Source of the DNA: Monosporascus cannonballus
Taxonomy: Eukaryota; Ascomycota; Sordariomycetes; Xylariales
Direction: 5' to 3'
NCBI GenBank assembly: GCA_004154925.1
Contig: QJNS01000136.1
Location: 145,896-209,895 of the forward strand
DNA: 64,000 nt
In this document: positions 9,613-22,700 of the stretch, piece after piece
Layout: each line of letters starts with the position of its first letter
How positions within the stretch are numbered: the first letter of the stretch is position 1
Notes under the pieces: model-generated
Told to the model about the DNA's origin: nothing
Database searches by the model: none
Seen by the model: the letters and a program-made list of their open reading frames with translations, nothing else
Program-made: the position numbers and the translations under genes

Positions 9613-12445
9613 CTCGATGATGGGATTTCCTTTATTTTCCTAAACCCGCGCACGGTAACGGGAGGCTGCTCGTTAGGGGATTCAAGGGTGAAGGGAAAGA
9701 AGGGGTAGGGTAGCGGCGCACGCAGAGCCGAACTTTTAAGAAATAATGCAAGGTAGATCTGAGTTCAAGCCTTATATTCCAGGCCGAGCCAAATACACAG
9801 AAAATCATTACATGATATATTTTGCACGATTGATACTATACCCAGTATCTTCGGATACGGTGACTGGTCAATGGTATTCACGGTTATTTTAAGATATAAC
9901 AAATTCCGTTCGCCACCCACGGTGACACGCCCTCTCTAGAACCCCCCCTCTTAGGGGAGGACTCCGTACGCCCTCCGAGGCACGACCGCGCTCCCAAATA
10001 ACGTTACTAGCCCAGCGGAGAGTCGGAGAAGCGGATCTCGATATCGGTACGCACAGTAATAGACCATCGGATAGTGGCCGAACCTGCCACCGGCCGGTGG
10101 AGCCCCGTTGGTCGTTTTGTGACCCGGGCCGGGCGGTTGGTCTCCACCATCGCGCGGAATTTCGTCGTAGCTGCGGTATTGCGACCCCACAAAGCATTGA
10201 GGGGTTTAAACTACCAGGGAGTGCCCTGCATGGTATCCCGGTTGAAGGCTTCGCGAAGCTTGTTTTGCTTGGGACCGCCCGACGTCAGGTCCTGAGTAGC
10301 ACCGCGTCAATTGCGATTCTTGGAGACCCAAAGTGCCGGGTATTTCACCTTTAGGCCTACTTCTCTTACAGACCTTCAACCTTCCGCCTATCACCTGGGG
10401 AATGTGCTGCTTAAACTGGTTTTCTACGCCAACTAGGGAAACCCAGATTGTACTATCTCCTTCAGGCATACTGAATACAATACACAGGGGTGTCTTTTGT
10501 TAGGACGCTTTACCACCCCACAGTCTCCCGCATATAGCTAGTATTTACATACTTAAAGAAACGTATGGGATATATATTGGCCACCTCGCTGAAAGACGAT
10601 CTGTGGGGGTTTCGATAGTGGTAAGCACCGTTGAAACTTCAGTTGATGTCGAACTCCAGACATCTCTATGACTGGACCGGACGCAGCGGAGGTAATTACT
10701 GTAACACAAAATTCCGCTGCGTATTGTAGGATGGCATCAGCGGGTACCTAATCCACGAGGCGTCCCCAAGTTTAGGTTACTCAATAGCAACGTCGGCTAA
10801 ATTCTCCGGTATGCAGATGTTGCCGTGACAGGGAATATAAATAGCAGATACCTCATAGTTGATGCGAGGTGGCCCTGTAATATACATAGGATGGTGAGGG
10901 GCATTATATACCAAACCAAGATTCCTATAACGCTTATCAAACGTCAAACAACGAAGCTTGTCCTGACAACATTATATTACCCTCAGCAGGCGGATGAATT
11001 AGTAATATCCAGTGCGATAGGTGCATATTCAAGAGCCATAGAAGATCGTCCTTTTGGACGCCATGGGTAGCCAAGAGTTATCGAGGTCTTGTAGATGTAG
11101 ATGATACTGCAGAACATGCCCATCTCCATGATCACCAACCCCTTACGGACATCAGACTTTGCAGGGCGATTTTGACCGGTTCCGTAGCGGTTCCGCCGCT
11201 CGCGTTGGAGGTCTAGTATTTATGTTGAAACTGCATATAGGCATGTATCACTCGATAGGTCTCCTCTCCTCCACGTCGGCTACTGGGGCCACAAGAAGCT
11301 GGCAACGCCGTAATAGAAAGTGGTGCTTCGCTACTTAATATATGGTAGTCGGGGGCATCACCAGGAGCCCCGTAACGCTACAATAGCGCGCGACGGGGTA
11401 TTTCCCGGGCGGAAGAAGGTACTAGAGTGACTAACCTAACTGATACTTTCTGCTGGGGTAGCTCCTCTCTGGCCGGCACTGGAGCATGAAAGGATATCAG
11501 CTCTTTTTAGGAACCTCCCCGGTATAGTATTCTAATCGCACCGGTGGACGGGTTAAAGCACTAAACTGGCGGCCGTTTCTCATTCCTGAGTGACCCCTAA
11601 AGCCATTTCTCGTTGTCGAAATAAGCGTCCGCGAAGAGCATCCCCATTATACGGTGGGCTAATATTCGAAACGCCAGTGTGGAACTACCCATTACCTTTT
11701 CAAGACGATACTCGTCAACACCCAAAGCGCCGATCTGACGAACAAGTTCGCCTTCGACAGCACAGCGTTTGGAGTCCCGATTAGTACAGAGTGGAGTGTA
11801 CTACGACTGGGCTGGGGTAGTATGATCGAATTACTTACGTACCCTGCGTGGCACACTCTAACAGAAATCTTCCTGTATAGATAAGTCGGCCAGTGGCTAC
11901 AGCACGCACCTATTAGTATACATACTCAGCACTCGGCACTGGAAAGAACCAGAACAATAACCTCTCTGCCCTTGGATCATAATACTTAGCAAACCCGTTT
12001 TCTGGCCTATCAACGCAGTTTGCCCCTTGAGGATGAAAGAGACCAACGGAAGGTTGGGTGCTTGTGCGTTATGGCCACCCTCTGAGGCGCTGATCTAAGA
12101 TTAATCATAGGGCGAGCGAAGAACGAGGGGACTGACCAATGTTAGGTACGCTTAAAGATAAGGGCCCAATGATTCGGAGGAAAAACGTATGATACCTCGT
12201 CAACATTAGGTTCTATTGACAATCCGCAGATATGTTCCGCACGCGCTATGGGTATATCCCTCACGGGCTACCGGCCATACCATGCCATACAAAACACGAT
12301 TATCAACCAAGTCGATCAAGTTCGCCTGCTCCTCCATCTATCAATTGGAAAGCGGCTTTCTGACACATATCGCAACGCCGCAATCGCATATATACCGACC
12401 GACAGGGGATCTATTCTCTAGGAACGATGCACCAGACGATTAAAC
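9613..12445. other. Long intergenic region, no gene supported
   Basis: About 2.8 kb. A GC-richer patch at about 9900-10470 has overlapping minus-strand ORFs (9951-10190 and 10206-10469) with moderately protein-like composition but no recognisable domain. The rest shows nothing I can support. It contains the 3' end of the Fun30-type gene and no repeats visible by eye. Confidence 0.4.
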
Positions 12446-15400
12446 TCAGATTTGTGACGACGCCGCCGCCTCGGCCTCGCTCTCGAGAAGCATCAGCTTC
12501 CTGCATTCCTCCTCGACCGACGTTTGGTCATCGTCGGCGACCTCGAACTGGCCCTCCACACAGGCCGCCAGCATGAGCTTCTTGACGCACGAGTTGTAGA
12601 TGAGAGCCTCGACCGAGTCCTTGGTGATGAGGCGGATGACCTCGACGTCGCGCGTCTGGCCGATGCGGTGTGCGCGGTTCGACGCCTGCACGTCGTCCTG
12701 CGGGTTGTCCGACTGGTCGAACAGAATGATCTTGTTCGCCGCCGTCAGGTTTAAACCCGTCCCGCCGGCGGCGGTCGTCAGGAGGAAGACAGGAATATCG
12801 GCTTTCGTGGTAAACTTCTGTATCTCGGGAAACCGATCCGCCGTGTTGGTTTGCCCCGTAAGTTCGCAGTAGGGGATGTCTGCGAAATAAAGAGTGTCTC
12901 GGAGGATGTTGATGACCATCTCGAAGCGGCTAAAGACGAGCACCCGGTCGCCGGTCTTCATATAGCCCCGCACCAGCTCTAGCAGCTTTCGCACCTTTGG
13001 ACTCTCCTCCCACGACCGATCGGGCACGTCTAGATGACCAATATACCTCTTGAACTCTTTGCACCACGTATGTAGTTCAAAGTCGGATTTCTCTTTGAAG
13101 TCTGCTAAGAGCAGGGCTTTGTGACGGTCCTCCTTGCTCTGTACGTAGAGCTCCTCTTCTGAACAGTGCTTCCATAGAAGATCCACCATCTTCTCGACGC
13201 GCGAGTCGGTGAAATGACGTCGGAAAAGCTGGTGGTGGATCGCGGCTTTCCGCAGCTGCATCCAGGGATTTGCGCTCTTTATGGAGGACGCCGCTGCTGT
13301 CTGTTTGGTGGCCTTGGTTTGATGCAGATACCTTCCTTTGATTTCCTCGTAGATTAGCTTCTGCTCCGGGTGCATGTCGACCACGATATTGCGCTCCGTC
13401 TTCTTAGCAAGATCCAGGACGTCGGTTTTCCGGCGCTGCAAGATGAAGGGGGCCATGATTGTGCGGGCATTGCCGACTCGTTCCTTAGCCAAGGCCGCGA
13501 AGTTGTGGACGTCCTTGTTGGCGACTTTGGCCTCGAAGATGGTTTGGAGGCGTTCAAAATCGTCGCCCCTAAACAGGTCCGGTTCAACGAAGTGGAGAAG
13601 ACTCAGAAGCTCCTTAAGGTTGTTCTGGACGGGCGTGCCGCTGAGGATGAGGCGCCACTCGGAGGGCACTCTCATCATCTTCTTGTAAATTAGGGTCTTG
13701 GGGTTCTTGAGCTTATGCCCTTCGTCGAATATGGCTGCATGGGGGTTGAGTTCTTGCAGAAATTCAAGGTCCTCTTGTTGTCGCTCCACCTGAGTGTACG
13801 TAGTGAGGACGACGTGGTGTTCCCTCGCTGCTTCGGGATCGATCTCCCGTCGGCTCGATCCGTAATAAGGCATGACCGAGATTTCTGGCGCAAACCTCTC
13901 GAATTCCGACAGCCAATTCTCATAGGTACTCGGGGGTACGACGATCAAGTTAGGCCAAGGGGGACTGCTCTCGCCATCCTCTTCATCTTCGTATCCGTCG
14001 TCTTCCGGGAGTGAGTAGGAGCCGACCAGATGTGCGATAAATGAGATGACCTGGCAAGTCTTTCCAAGTCCCATGTCGTCTGCGAGTATACCGCTATACC
14101 CCTTTGAGTGCAGAAGATTCATCCAGTTCAAGCCTAGTAACTGGTATGACTTGAGCTGCACCGCATCTGCATCCATGAGGGAGGGTTGTGTGCGAATTGG
14201 TAGCTCACTTGGGTCACACGCTGACTTCGTTCGCCCATTCTTATCCATTGGCCAAGTTGACATGATCGATTGTAGCGTTGCACCCCTCTCTTCACATTCC
14301 TTGATGACCGTCGCTGCTGCTTCGAAGGCCTGGAACCACGCCGTCAATTTCTCAACGATAACTGAGCCAATCTCGGTGCGAGAAGATTTTCTCTTGGATT
14401 TAGTAGGCTTGTCCTTCCGTGAGACTCGTTCCGCTTGAGCAAGACTGTTAAATGGACGGGATTCAACCATAAGTTTAGCGTCTTCAGGGAGCCCGGTCAT
14501 GCGTGAGAGTTCGTCGGCTGAGCAGGTGTTGAGGTAATCGAGTACTCTGCGACGCTCTCCGACTAGACTCCCACTTTCGCTGGATTCGGCATCTGACGGA
14601 ACTTCGATAGGAGCGGGAAACTCCGTTTCGAGTTCGGAGTCGGCTTTTCGCTTCCGCGGCTGGACGGTTGGCGGGGCGAGTAACTCGTCATCCGAATCGG
14701 AGTCTATAGTGATGGGTTGAGATGGTGCTTGGTAGCGGCGACCTTGGACTAACCGACGACGCTTGACGGCCGGTCGGGACGGAGGGGGTGATGTAGCAAC
14801 CGCCATCTTCGCGCTTGACTGTGTGCTCGCTGGGGAGGTTGGCGGCGAAGTTGCTGAAGAAGATACAGAAAATACAGGTGGTGGGGAAGGTGACTTGTTG
14901 TTTCGACGTCCTTGAATAAGACGCCTGCGGGAGGGGTTTTGCTGGGTTGAGTTGGATGTTAAAGCTTGAGAATCATTTTTCTTGTATGCGAAACGCTCCA
15001 GACCGAGGAGTGTGGACTGCACTTTGGGTTTTTGATGCTGCTGGTCGTTTGTTCCAGAAGGTCTCGACTGCGCTATTGTTCTCGGGACATTGGTACCCGA
15101 GGCGTGATCAATGTCGTTGTCCGCTGTAAGGTCGATTGTTTTTGAGAAGGAACTTTTGGAAAGCGCAGAAGGATGGGCTTTGTTCGACTTTCCCATAATC
15201 AAGTCCACGGCTGTGGAAACCTGCCAGCCGACCCCTTTTAACAATGCATCTCTGCACGCCCTAATCGTGATGCCGGGCTTCGCCTTGGACACGATCTTGT
15301 GAACATCCTTCGTCAAGTGCCGCAGCCTCAGGTCGGGGATGTCGGTCAAAGAAATGTCTCCCTTTGGTGGCCGTGCAGAACCAAGTCGGGCCCCTGACGA

Positions 15401-16021
15401 TGCATCCTTCTTGAGAAACGAAGAGGGGCGTATGTCACCCCGCATCGGCGCTTCATCACCAGAACTGTCCTGCTTCTTGTAGTCTTTGTTCAAGTCATCG
15501 TCGGAAATATTAAAATATTTGGCCTTAACGGCTGGCCGGCCGTTCGCGCTTGTCTGAATCGTGCCCGGGGGCCTGAACGACGTCCCCGCCGGTGCCATAA
15601 ACGAGGCAATACTTCCTTGAGCCATAGGTCTCCTGCCCGATTTCACAGCTGGGAAGCTCTTAGCCTGTGATTTCGGTTGGAACGGCGACGAGGCGGGAAC
15701 TTCAATGGCGGAACTCGGTGTACCCGGCGCAGGGGGCGAGGACGGTCGTAGCGTAGTGCGGTTTACGATTTGGGTAGGCTGTGTTCCCTTGTTGACGATC
15801 TGTGTTGGCTGGGTAAAGAAAGGTGACGAGCAGGGAATACTGTCATCTACAAGCTCGTCGACGTCCTCGTCCTCTCCCTCTCTCTCCAACCGTCTCGAGC
15901 CTGCCGTTTGAGGTTGGGCACTCTTGCAATCCTGCCGGCTCATAGGAGGCGTTCCCGGAATGGACCCATCCCTGGCCGTGTTCGACGGGGATCGCGTCAT
16001 TTTCAATGATATTAAAATCAA
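12446..16021 (-). CDS. FUN30: SNF2-family chromatin remodeller, Fun30/SMARCAD1 type
   Basis: One uninterrupted ORF of 1191 aa. An alternative Met at residue 8 (MTRSPSNTARDG) may be the true start. The N-terminal third is Ser/Pro-rich and disordered. Near residues 230-290 a short helical segment (KIVSKAKPGITIRACRDALL) resembles the CUE-like ubiquitin-binding region of Fun30 proteins. The bipartite helicase core follows: Walker A DDMGLGKT near residue 650, Walker B DEGHKLKN near 767 (DEGH rather than DEAH), LSGTPVQNN, then the C-terminal lobe with LLTTAAGGTGLNLTAA and RAHRIGQTR near 1120. Fun30 homologues slide or exchange nucleosomes and support heterochromatin silencing and DNA-end resection. 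The subfamily call rests on overall layout and length (yeast Fun30 is about 1130 aa). The SNF2 core itself is certain. Confidence 0.88.
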   Translation of the reverse strand: MILISLKMTRSPSNTARDGSIPGTPPMSRQDCKSAQPQTAGSRRLEREGEDEDVDELVDDSIPCSSPFFTQPTQIVNKGTQPTQIVNRTTLRPSSPPAPGTPSSAIEVPASSPFQPKSQAKSFPAVKSGRRPMAQGSIASFMAPAGTSFRPPGTIQTSANGRPAVKAKYFNISDDDLNKDYKKQDSSGDEAPMRGDIRPSSFLKKDASSGARLGSARPPKGDISLTDIPDLRLRHLTKDVHKIVSKAKPGITIRACRDALLKGVGWQVSTAVDLIMGKSNKAHPSALSKSSFSKTIDLTADNDIDHASGTNVPRTIAQSRPSGTNDQQHQKPKVQSTLLGLERFAYKKNDSQALTSNSTQQNPSRRRLIQGRRNNKSPSPPPVFSVSSSATSPPTSPASTQSSAKMAVATSPPPSRPAVKRRRLVQGRRYQAPSQPITIDSDSDDELLAPPTVQPRKRKADSELETEFPAPIEVPSDAESSESGSLVGERRRVLDYLNTCSADELSRMTGLPEDAKLMVESRPFNSLAQAERVSRKDKPTKSKRKSSRTEIGSVIVEKLTAWFQAFEAAATVIKECEERGATLQSIMSTWPMDKNGRTKSACDPSELPIRTQPSLMDADAVQLKSYQLLGLNWMNLLHSKGYSGILADDMGLGKTCQVISFIAHLVGSYSLPEDDGYEDEEDGESSPPWPNLIVVPPSTYENWLSEFERFAPEISVMPYYGSSRREIDPEAAREHHVVLTTYTQVERQQEDLEFLQELNPHAAIFDEGHKLKNPKTLIYKKMMRVPSEWRLILSGTPVQNNLKELLSLLHFVEPDLFRGDDFERLQTIFEAKVANKDVHNFAALAKERVGNARTIMAPFILQRRKTDVLDLAKKTERNIVVDMHPEQKLIYEEIKGRYLHQTKATKQTAAASSIKSANPWMQLRKAAIHHQLFRRHFTDSRVEKMVDLLWKHCSEEELYVQSKEDRHKALLLADFKEKSDFELHTWCKEFKRYIGHLDVPDRSWEESPKVRKLLELVRGYMKTGDRVLVFSRFEMVINILRDTLYFADIPYCELTGQTNTADRFPEIQKFTTKADIPVFLLTTAAGGTGLNLTAANKIILFDQSDNPQDDVQASNRAHRIGQTRDVEVIRLITKDSVEALIYNSCVKKLMLAACVEGQFEVADDDQTSVEEECRKLMLLESEAEAAASSQI

Positions 16022-16940
16022 GAGAATAAGGAGACCGGGTTTAAATCACGGCGGAAGTCGAATGGGTATGGTAGAAACGAGAGGTGTGACGCAGCCGTGA
16101 TTAAAATTACATTGGCTTCGGCAAGTCATCGAGCAGTACTGGGGAAACGATAGCTATTAAGATCGGGAAACGACCCTTGACCAGATAGTTTGGGTGTTTG
16201 CAAAGGAGGCCACGTCGCCCTCGCAAGCAAGAAAGAAAATAAATAAGAAGAAGAATGGTTATGACCGCGCCGTGGCAACCAAAATAGTTGGTTTATCGTC
16301 GATGGCGGCTTCCCGGGTGGTCGGGACTCCCAACTTCACGCCTCAAAACTTTTGGTCAACAGCAACCGCATTAAGTGGGACGCCACAGGAACGCGCCTGC
16401 CCTAAGACACGAATTCAGGTGACCTGGCAGGGGTGCCCGTCTTAACCTCCAATCACTTCTGTATTAGGGAGGTACGTAGGTGGTGCGAATCGTTATAGCA
16501 TTTTCGCAAATACCTACACATACTAGGGACGGATGCCATTTACAATCACATCAACAATAGGTATCCAATTGCTGATAATCGATTGCGGGTCCGTCTATCA
16601 CGTTGGACACCTTTAATGGTGATGTCGGAATACTTCGTTCCACCGAGACTAAGCTGTTTAGATTCACAAAGGCGACAAGCCGTTTGCATATCGTCATTTG
16701 CCGCTTAGAAGCTCTTTGTCTCAAAATTGACAAGGCATTGCAGGGCAGATCGATCTGCACCATCAAAAGAAAAGCCACTAGCCCCAGTTAGTCCGGCACG
16801 GCTCGCTCTCAGCCTGACCTCGGATACCTCCGGAGGTACCTGTTGTGCTCCCTACGTACCGGACACATATCAGGAGCCTCCCGGAAGCGTGATTTCTGTA
16901 GAGACGAAAACCGCATCCCGCGTTCCGTATCTGTACCGCC
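16022..16940. other. Divergent promoter region between the Fun30-type gene and VMA21
   Basis: The two genes are transcribed away from each other, so this roughly 0.9-kb stretch should carry both promoters. No distinctive regulatory motif stands out and the ORFs in it are short and overlapping. Confidence 0.5.
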
Positions 16941-17497
16941 ATGACAACCCGCCGCATCATCTCCACGGAGAAGACGATTCTCGACCGGGATGACGAGCTA
17001 GACTCGCCCTCCGCCGCGGCGTCGGGCCATCCGCAGTCCCGCTCGTCCTCATCGAGCACGGGGCCTGCGGTTCCCACGTGAGTACTTGGCTAAACCACCA
17101 CCGTATTATATATATGCACACCCGCTAAAATCAGCGGGCCGCCGCCAACACCGCAGGGACGTGATACTCAAGCTCCTAGCCTTCACGTTCGCCATGATCG
17201 TGGTACCCATCGGATCGTACTTCGTGACGGTGAACACTGTGTTCGGCGGTAAGTTGCCTACCTACTTGCCTACCTAGCTCACTTACCCATCCCAATCCCC
17301 CTTTCCGTCCGTATGCCGGGGGCCACTGCGTGCACCGCCGACACTGCTAACCTACATTTCTAGGAAACTCGACGTATGCCGGCGGCCTGGCGGCCATCAT
17401 GGCGAACGTGGTACTCGTGGGATACATCATCGTGGCGATGAACGAGGATCAGTCGAAGCAGCTGGCGGCTAAGAAGGAGACGAAGAAGGGGCGGTGA
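16941..17497 (+). CDS. VMA21: V-ATPase assembly factor VMA21
   Basis: Three exons (16941-17077, 17157-17248, 17364-17497) encode 120 aa. Vma21 is a small two-helix ER membrane chaperone that assembles the Vo sector of the vacuolar proton ATPase and escorts it to the Golgi. The N-terminus is Ser-rich and cytosolic. Helix 1 contains KLLAFTFAMIVVPIGSYFVT, then a short lumenal loop with FGGNSTYAGG, then helix 2 with IMANVVLVGYIIVAMNED. The final residues KKGR fit a KKXX ER-retrieval signal. Exon junction phases (2, 1) agree and all introns are GT-AG. The first acceptor was chosen to give PAVPT-DVILKLL, as in homologues; an earlier AG in the same intron breaks the frame. It converges with the DUF2406 gene. 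Confidence 0.93.
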
Positions 17498-18433
17498 TGA
17501 TTATTCGAAGCCTTCTTGAGGATCTGACCATCGGATTGGTCAGGCTTTACGGTAGGTAGGAATATAATCGCAGGTCGGTCGCCCGGGGGTCTGCTACCTA
17601 CTATGTCTACTACGACTTGTTTCGCCGGGGACTGTCAGTCGCTTCACTAGGTATAGGTCGGCACGCTATGTAATCCATACTATTCTGGACGGTGAGGAGG
17701 GGGGGGGGAGTCGAGAATCACTGCGTATTATGTAATCTCTCATCAATATTGACACAAAAGAATTTGGCCTATGGGGATTCATCCGCATTCAAAGCTTGCG
17801 TCTCTCATATGACTACTACCAAGTATTGGGTCATGTCCGCTCGAAATCATGCCGGTGGAATCCCTTCGCCTCTTAAAATTCCATAAAGAGCTGCGTTGCA
17901 GCCCGTCATGACATAATGAGGAAAAGGGAAGTATTAATGATGGGCAGGTCTGTATGTGTGTGCCTGAGCAACAGGTTTTCTCCCTGGCTCCCCTGCTCTA
18001 TAATCCTAACCTCGCGTGGAACGGCTTCTCTGCCAGCCGTAGCCGCCCAACACTCGTCCAGTCGTAATGCATCCATAATAGACAAATCCCGACTTGCATG
18101 TACGCACATTCAGCACCACTCCGGAACCCATCGTCTTTCAGGTATTCCGTGACCACGAGAGATCTTGGCCACGTTGATGATTTTGGTACTCTCGTATGAT
18201 GAATTTGCAACTGAGACAAAAGGAAAACATCTGCAATGGCCACACCAGAACAGTCGTCTAGGTGCGTCCCATTGCGGGTATCAAATGGACTATCCCCCAG
18301 GCGGGCGCGGATGGGAATATTATTGATGAGGGAATAGAGAGGGTCGAGAGATAGGGTATTTCAGATATGAAACCGAAGAAATTATTTCGTGCAACTCGTG
18401 TCGTCGTCGCCCAAACCGTTCGTACTAGGCGAT
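17498..18433. other. Convergent intergenic region, no gene seen
   Basis: About 0.9 kb between the 3' ends of VMA21 and the DUF2406 gene. A run of ten G lies at about 17699-17708. Small ORFs are present on both strands without supporting features. Confidence 0.5.
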
Positions 18434-19796
18434 TTAAGCATTTTTGCTAAATCGTCGTGAGAACCAGCTCTTGCGCTTCTCTCCCATTCCCCGGCGGTCC
18501 TGCGCACTTCCGGGCGTTCCGGCTTTCGACGCTTTTCTCAGCAGAGATCCGCCTTGATGCCTAGGAGGGGGAGGCGCGGAATCCACAGCGCCCGCGCCCG
18601 TGGGAATACCGAAGTTCGGGGTCTGATATGCGGATTCCTGGCCGAAACTGATGCCGTAGTCATTAACTGGATCCTGGCGCTTCGGCGGCGAACGACGTTC
18701 GATCGAGCTGTTCTCGCTGCTAGTGGGGTCAGTCTGGTATCCCGCCGGCTCGCCATAGCTCCCACTGCCGGAACCAGAGGCGACCGTCTCGTATGATCGG
18801 TGGTTATTCGGCATCGGGTAAACGTTTCTACCTCCCGGGGGGCGGTTCATCGTCGGGGGCTCGGGCTGTGGTCTCGAGTACCTGATTCTTCCCCCGTCGT
18901 AGCCGTCGTAGTAACCGGGTTCTCGCTGCTGGCCACCCATCGCCGGCTGTCGGGAATCGTACATCGTGCTATCTCGTCGTCCGCTATAGTAGCTATCCTG
19001 AGGAAACCGGGGCGTGCTGCCTGTAAGAAGACCTAGTGAGATACCGTACATATGGAGGGGGCAAGGTGTTATTTCGCCGGAGAGTCCGAGGATCTAATAT
19101 GGGAGGAATCTTACTGCCATAGTAACTGCTCCGTCTGTTCCAGTCGGCCACAGATCCCGAGTCTGGCCTGTAGAACGACTTGCGGTTGTCGTAAGCTCCA
19201 TCAATGGCGGCTTCGAAACTCCGAATTGTGTCCAGAGGGCGTTCCCATCGGCTTCTGGTCGGGTTTGATCGATCCGGGTCGACTAGAACTCGTGTTAGCA
19301 GGGGGATATGGCAGCGGAGAAGCCATCAAGGCTGCATGCCCGTACCGATCGGATTGCCATTGATGTCTCTGTGCTGTATCGCGCTCAATGGTTTTACTAT
19401 GTTGTCTCCCGACATTTGCGCAACAGCAGCTGCGAGTCCACGTTAGCGCGCATACCATTGATTGGGACTAAGGAACCACGAACAGGGTTCTGCTTCGCTG
19501 ATAGCCAGAGTGGGGTCGGCTTTGCTATGAAGTCTATTGGATTCCTTTTCGGCGGACGTCTCCCTAATGTCAATCTTATGATGACTACCACTTCCGGCAC
19601 TCTTGTGGGATTTCTGAGACTTTTCGGATCTGAAGCTGAAGCCTCTCGGCTTGGTCCTGAGATTGTGAGGAGGCGCTGACGGATCCTGGTAGTTGTGCGG
19701 CGATGGTTGGTAGTACGCTCCGTACTGTTGTTGACCCTGCTGCTGCTGCTGCGGCGGCGCGGGCAAAGGATGGCTGTTGTAGTTTGCGGTCGCCAT
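18434..19796 (-). CDS. DUF2406 family protein
   Basis: Four exons on the minus strand (19484-19796, 19346-19429, 19115-19282, 18434-19020) give 383 aa with consistent phases (1, 1, 1). The N-terminus has a short Gln-rich run. The DUF2406 core lies at about residues 45-185, with KIDIRETSAEKESNRLHSKA, DPTLAISEAEP, IQHRDINGNPI, SNPTRSRWERPLDTIRSFEA and DNRKSFYRP. The C-terminal half is Pro/Ser/Arg-rich and disordered, and ends with a basic amphipathic stretch (KRKSWFSRRFSKNA) that could touch membranes. Yeast members are poorly understood proteins linked to the cell periphery. The first intron uses donor GTTCGT, with branch GCTAAC and acceptor CGCAG, and is 54 nt. Function is unknown. Confidence 0.85.
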
Positions 19797-22700
19797 TTTG
19801 GAGGCGGGTGAGCTGACAGCCTACGTTTTATCAATGGCGATCAACGGGGAAAGCCCTGTACGGCTCGACGGGCTCTAACAACGATATGGAGAGGCCGAAG
19901 GGCGTGTGGATCGTAGGTGGATAACCCGTGTTGCTTGTCCAGTCCAGGGAAAGATCGCGGATGGTAATCTTGTTAAGCTGGGAAGAACTGGACCAGTTCC
20001 ACCTTCAAGTGGCAGTCAATTCGATAGCTGCCGTTGATTTGCAACACAGGTGCGATTATTAGACTGTGGGCTCTCGCTACAAGAACCAGGGATTCAAGCT
20101 GCGATGCGTACCCAAAACAACGGGGGAAGTAAATCACTACGCCTTCCCAAAAGAAGATAATATCACGCTTGATGGTGGGTTTGGGAAACGGCCGAATCGA
20201 AACAATGGCAACCGCCGAGGGGCGGGCAGTTGGTTCGATCCTGATCCTGCGCCTGGATGCTGATGGAGATAAGTTGGGTCTGCGCCAAGTTATCTATCAA
20301 ATGTGTTGATTGTACGGCGCTCAAGTCAGTCGAAAACTCGGGCGTCAAAATGTAAGGCCGCCTGGCCCACGAGGTGTTTGATGATTGAGATGATCCCTAT
20401 CAACTTCCTTAGTAGACAGTGTAGGGCAAATGCGTTTTACTTTATTTATTTTTTCCTAGTTGGGGCTTCCGTATTGTCTCGAAAGTCGGCCAAGGAAAGT
20501 AGGAGGCAGGTACTTTAAGGTTCCAATCAGCTTGTCGGACTGGGATGCGTGGTGATGGATGGTTGAGAGCGCCTATGTATTGCTATTGCTGTGAAAGCAG
20601 GGGTGTGACGATGTAAGCTACCAACCAGCCTCTCCCAGTCGAATAAAGTTTCGCCTATGATTGCGACTGTAACCTGAAGCTGTCAACAGGTACAAAGTGA
20701 GTGGATACCTTCCCTCGCAGTATACCAGTGTGCTCGTCACGGGCTCTAGTGCCGGGTTGAGTGGGCTGGCTGACTGAATGGCCGGCAGGGCAACCATGCA
20801 ATGATGCGGATGGGATGGGATGGCGTCTTTGGCGTCTCGGCGGCTTGGCAGTAAGAGTTTCCGATACGAAGTCTCCTCGGGTTTTGCTCGTCAAACCCCC
20901 CAGCAGATGGATTTCACTCTGCCAACGATTTAACACACTTGGCCCAGAAAGTTTAAAAATCAATTGATGAGACCTCCCCTTTGGAGCAAACTTTCAGGCC
21001 AGTCCCTCAGAGATTCAAGCAGTGCAAGCTATGCTTGCTGAGCCAGGTACAGTATACCAGTCCCTATTCGTCTTTAATGGGGACTGGGTATTGGGGGGAA
21101 GGGGGGTTGGGATAGATCTTTTGTGACGTCAATCCGATGACCGGAGAGGCTTTAACGATGGATGTGCTGTTTCAGGTCCAAAGCGTCGGCTCCTTGTTCT
21201 TCACTGGCCTGCGAAGAACAAAGACAGCCAAAAGACACACCACAAATTAATTGCCCCGTCACGACGTTGTGTGGATGGACGCTGGGATTCCGTTATTAGA
21301 GCGAAAAGCCTCGTCAACCAGCAAATACTATCGGGTCTGTCGGTATGTAGCGAGAGCCGAAGCTGTGATACCGTGCAGGGATGGGTTCTGTCTTCCGACT
21401 CGAGCGTGTACTGCCAACGAATGTCGAGGAGATTAATTAAAACTATGTATGTCTATGTAAGAATAGGAATATAGCGAAGGTATGTGGAAGATTAGTGGTT
21501 TCTAGGGAGAGAAGTAGGGATGCGACGTTCTCGGAAGTTGAAAGGATGAGTTTAAACCATAGTAGCGTTCTTACAGTGAATGTTGGAATACAAAATCCTC
21601 GCTCTCTAGAGGGCATCCGAGTCTTTCTATGAAATTCGAAGCAGCCAAGGAACCTTCTTTGGTGTGGCCCGATGGTGAATTGGCCCCCATCTTAGATGGA
21701 TTGCGTGTTGCTTTGTCTGAGCTTATCATGATTGGGAAATATATCAACAAAAGGTGACGCATACACGCTACATTTTTAGTACTTCTACCCGGAGTCGGCT
21801 TGCGACCAACGAAAAGTCAATTCATTCTACCCAGCACGATTCCGTTGGAGCCATAAAGTCCGTTCCGGTCAATATTTGTTCTGCAATACAAACTTTCTTT
21901 AATACGGATTTGATGAAATTCGTCCCCTTTAGGGCTACAATCTAGTGAACTGTCCCATATAATAAATATTCTTGGCGCTCCAGGCCAGTTTACCATTTGA
22001 TCCCCTGTAAGACACAGTAAACCTGTTGCCTTGCTGTGCATTCTCCAAGGACGAAATCCTGCAATGCGACCTAACCGGCTACATAATTGAGCTTTTGGAC
22101 GCTAAGGGGCGTCAAGGTCTAGACATTCAAAAGGCTCGTCAGCGGCTGAAGCCAGCCTATCGCCCATGAGCGACCGATTGTGCAGGTAAGCATCCCATCC
22201 CATTGCCGGAAACCGAAGGTGGGGGAAAATACGTGGACACCACGTCGTTTGTTCAACACAGCCACGGGAAAGGAAATACGAACTTGATGAGAACGCCGTC
22301 TCTCACCAATTGGCGGTTCGAACTACGAAAGACACAACCGAAATCCCGTGCATCCGACTCTTGAGGCGGGAACCATCATTATGTATCCTACTAAGCCAGT
22401 CCATATCGAGCATCCCAATGCTCTGATAAGCCATTAATATTTCATCTATATCGCTAGTGCCGCTCATCCTTCTCATTAGGTTTGAGAGGAGTGCTTGGCT
22501 GACTCGATCTCCCAGATCTAAAGCCTCTTATTAGGCAACGAACTCCTCTACCGGGCGATCCGCACATCCATGGCTCATTAGTCCATACCAACATACGGAT
22601 CGTCGGATAGGGAATGGGGGAAAGCCAGACAATCCCACCTACTGGATGCCTCGGCCTCTTCGCTGTCAACCCAATCTCTTATGTATCAAAATCGTTGATA

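Noticed and set aside
22300..22330. tRNA T-arm-like GGTTCGAACT
   Set aside because: No matching stems or acceptor arm around it.
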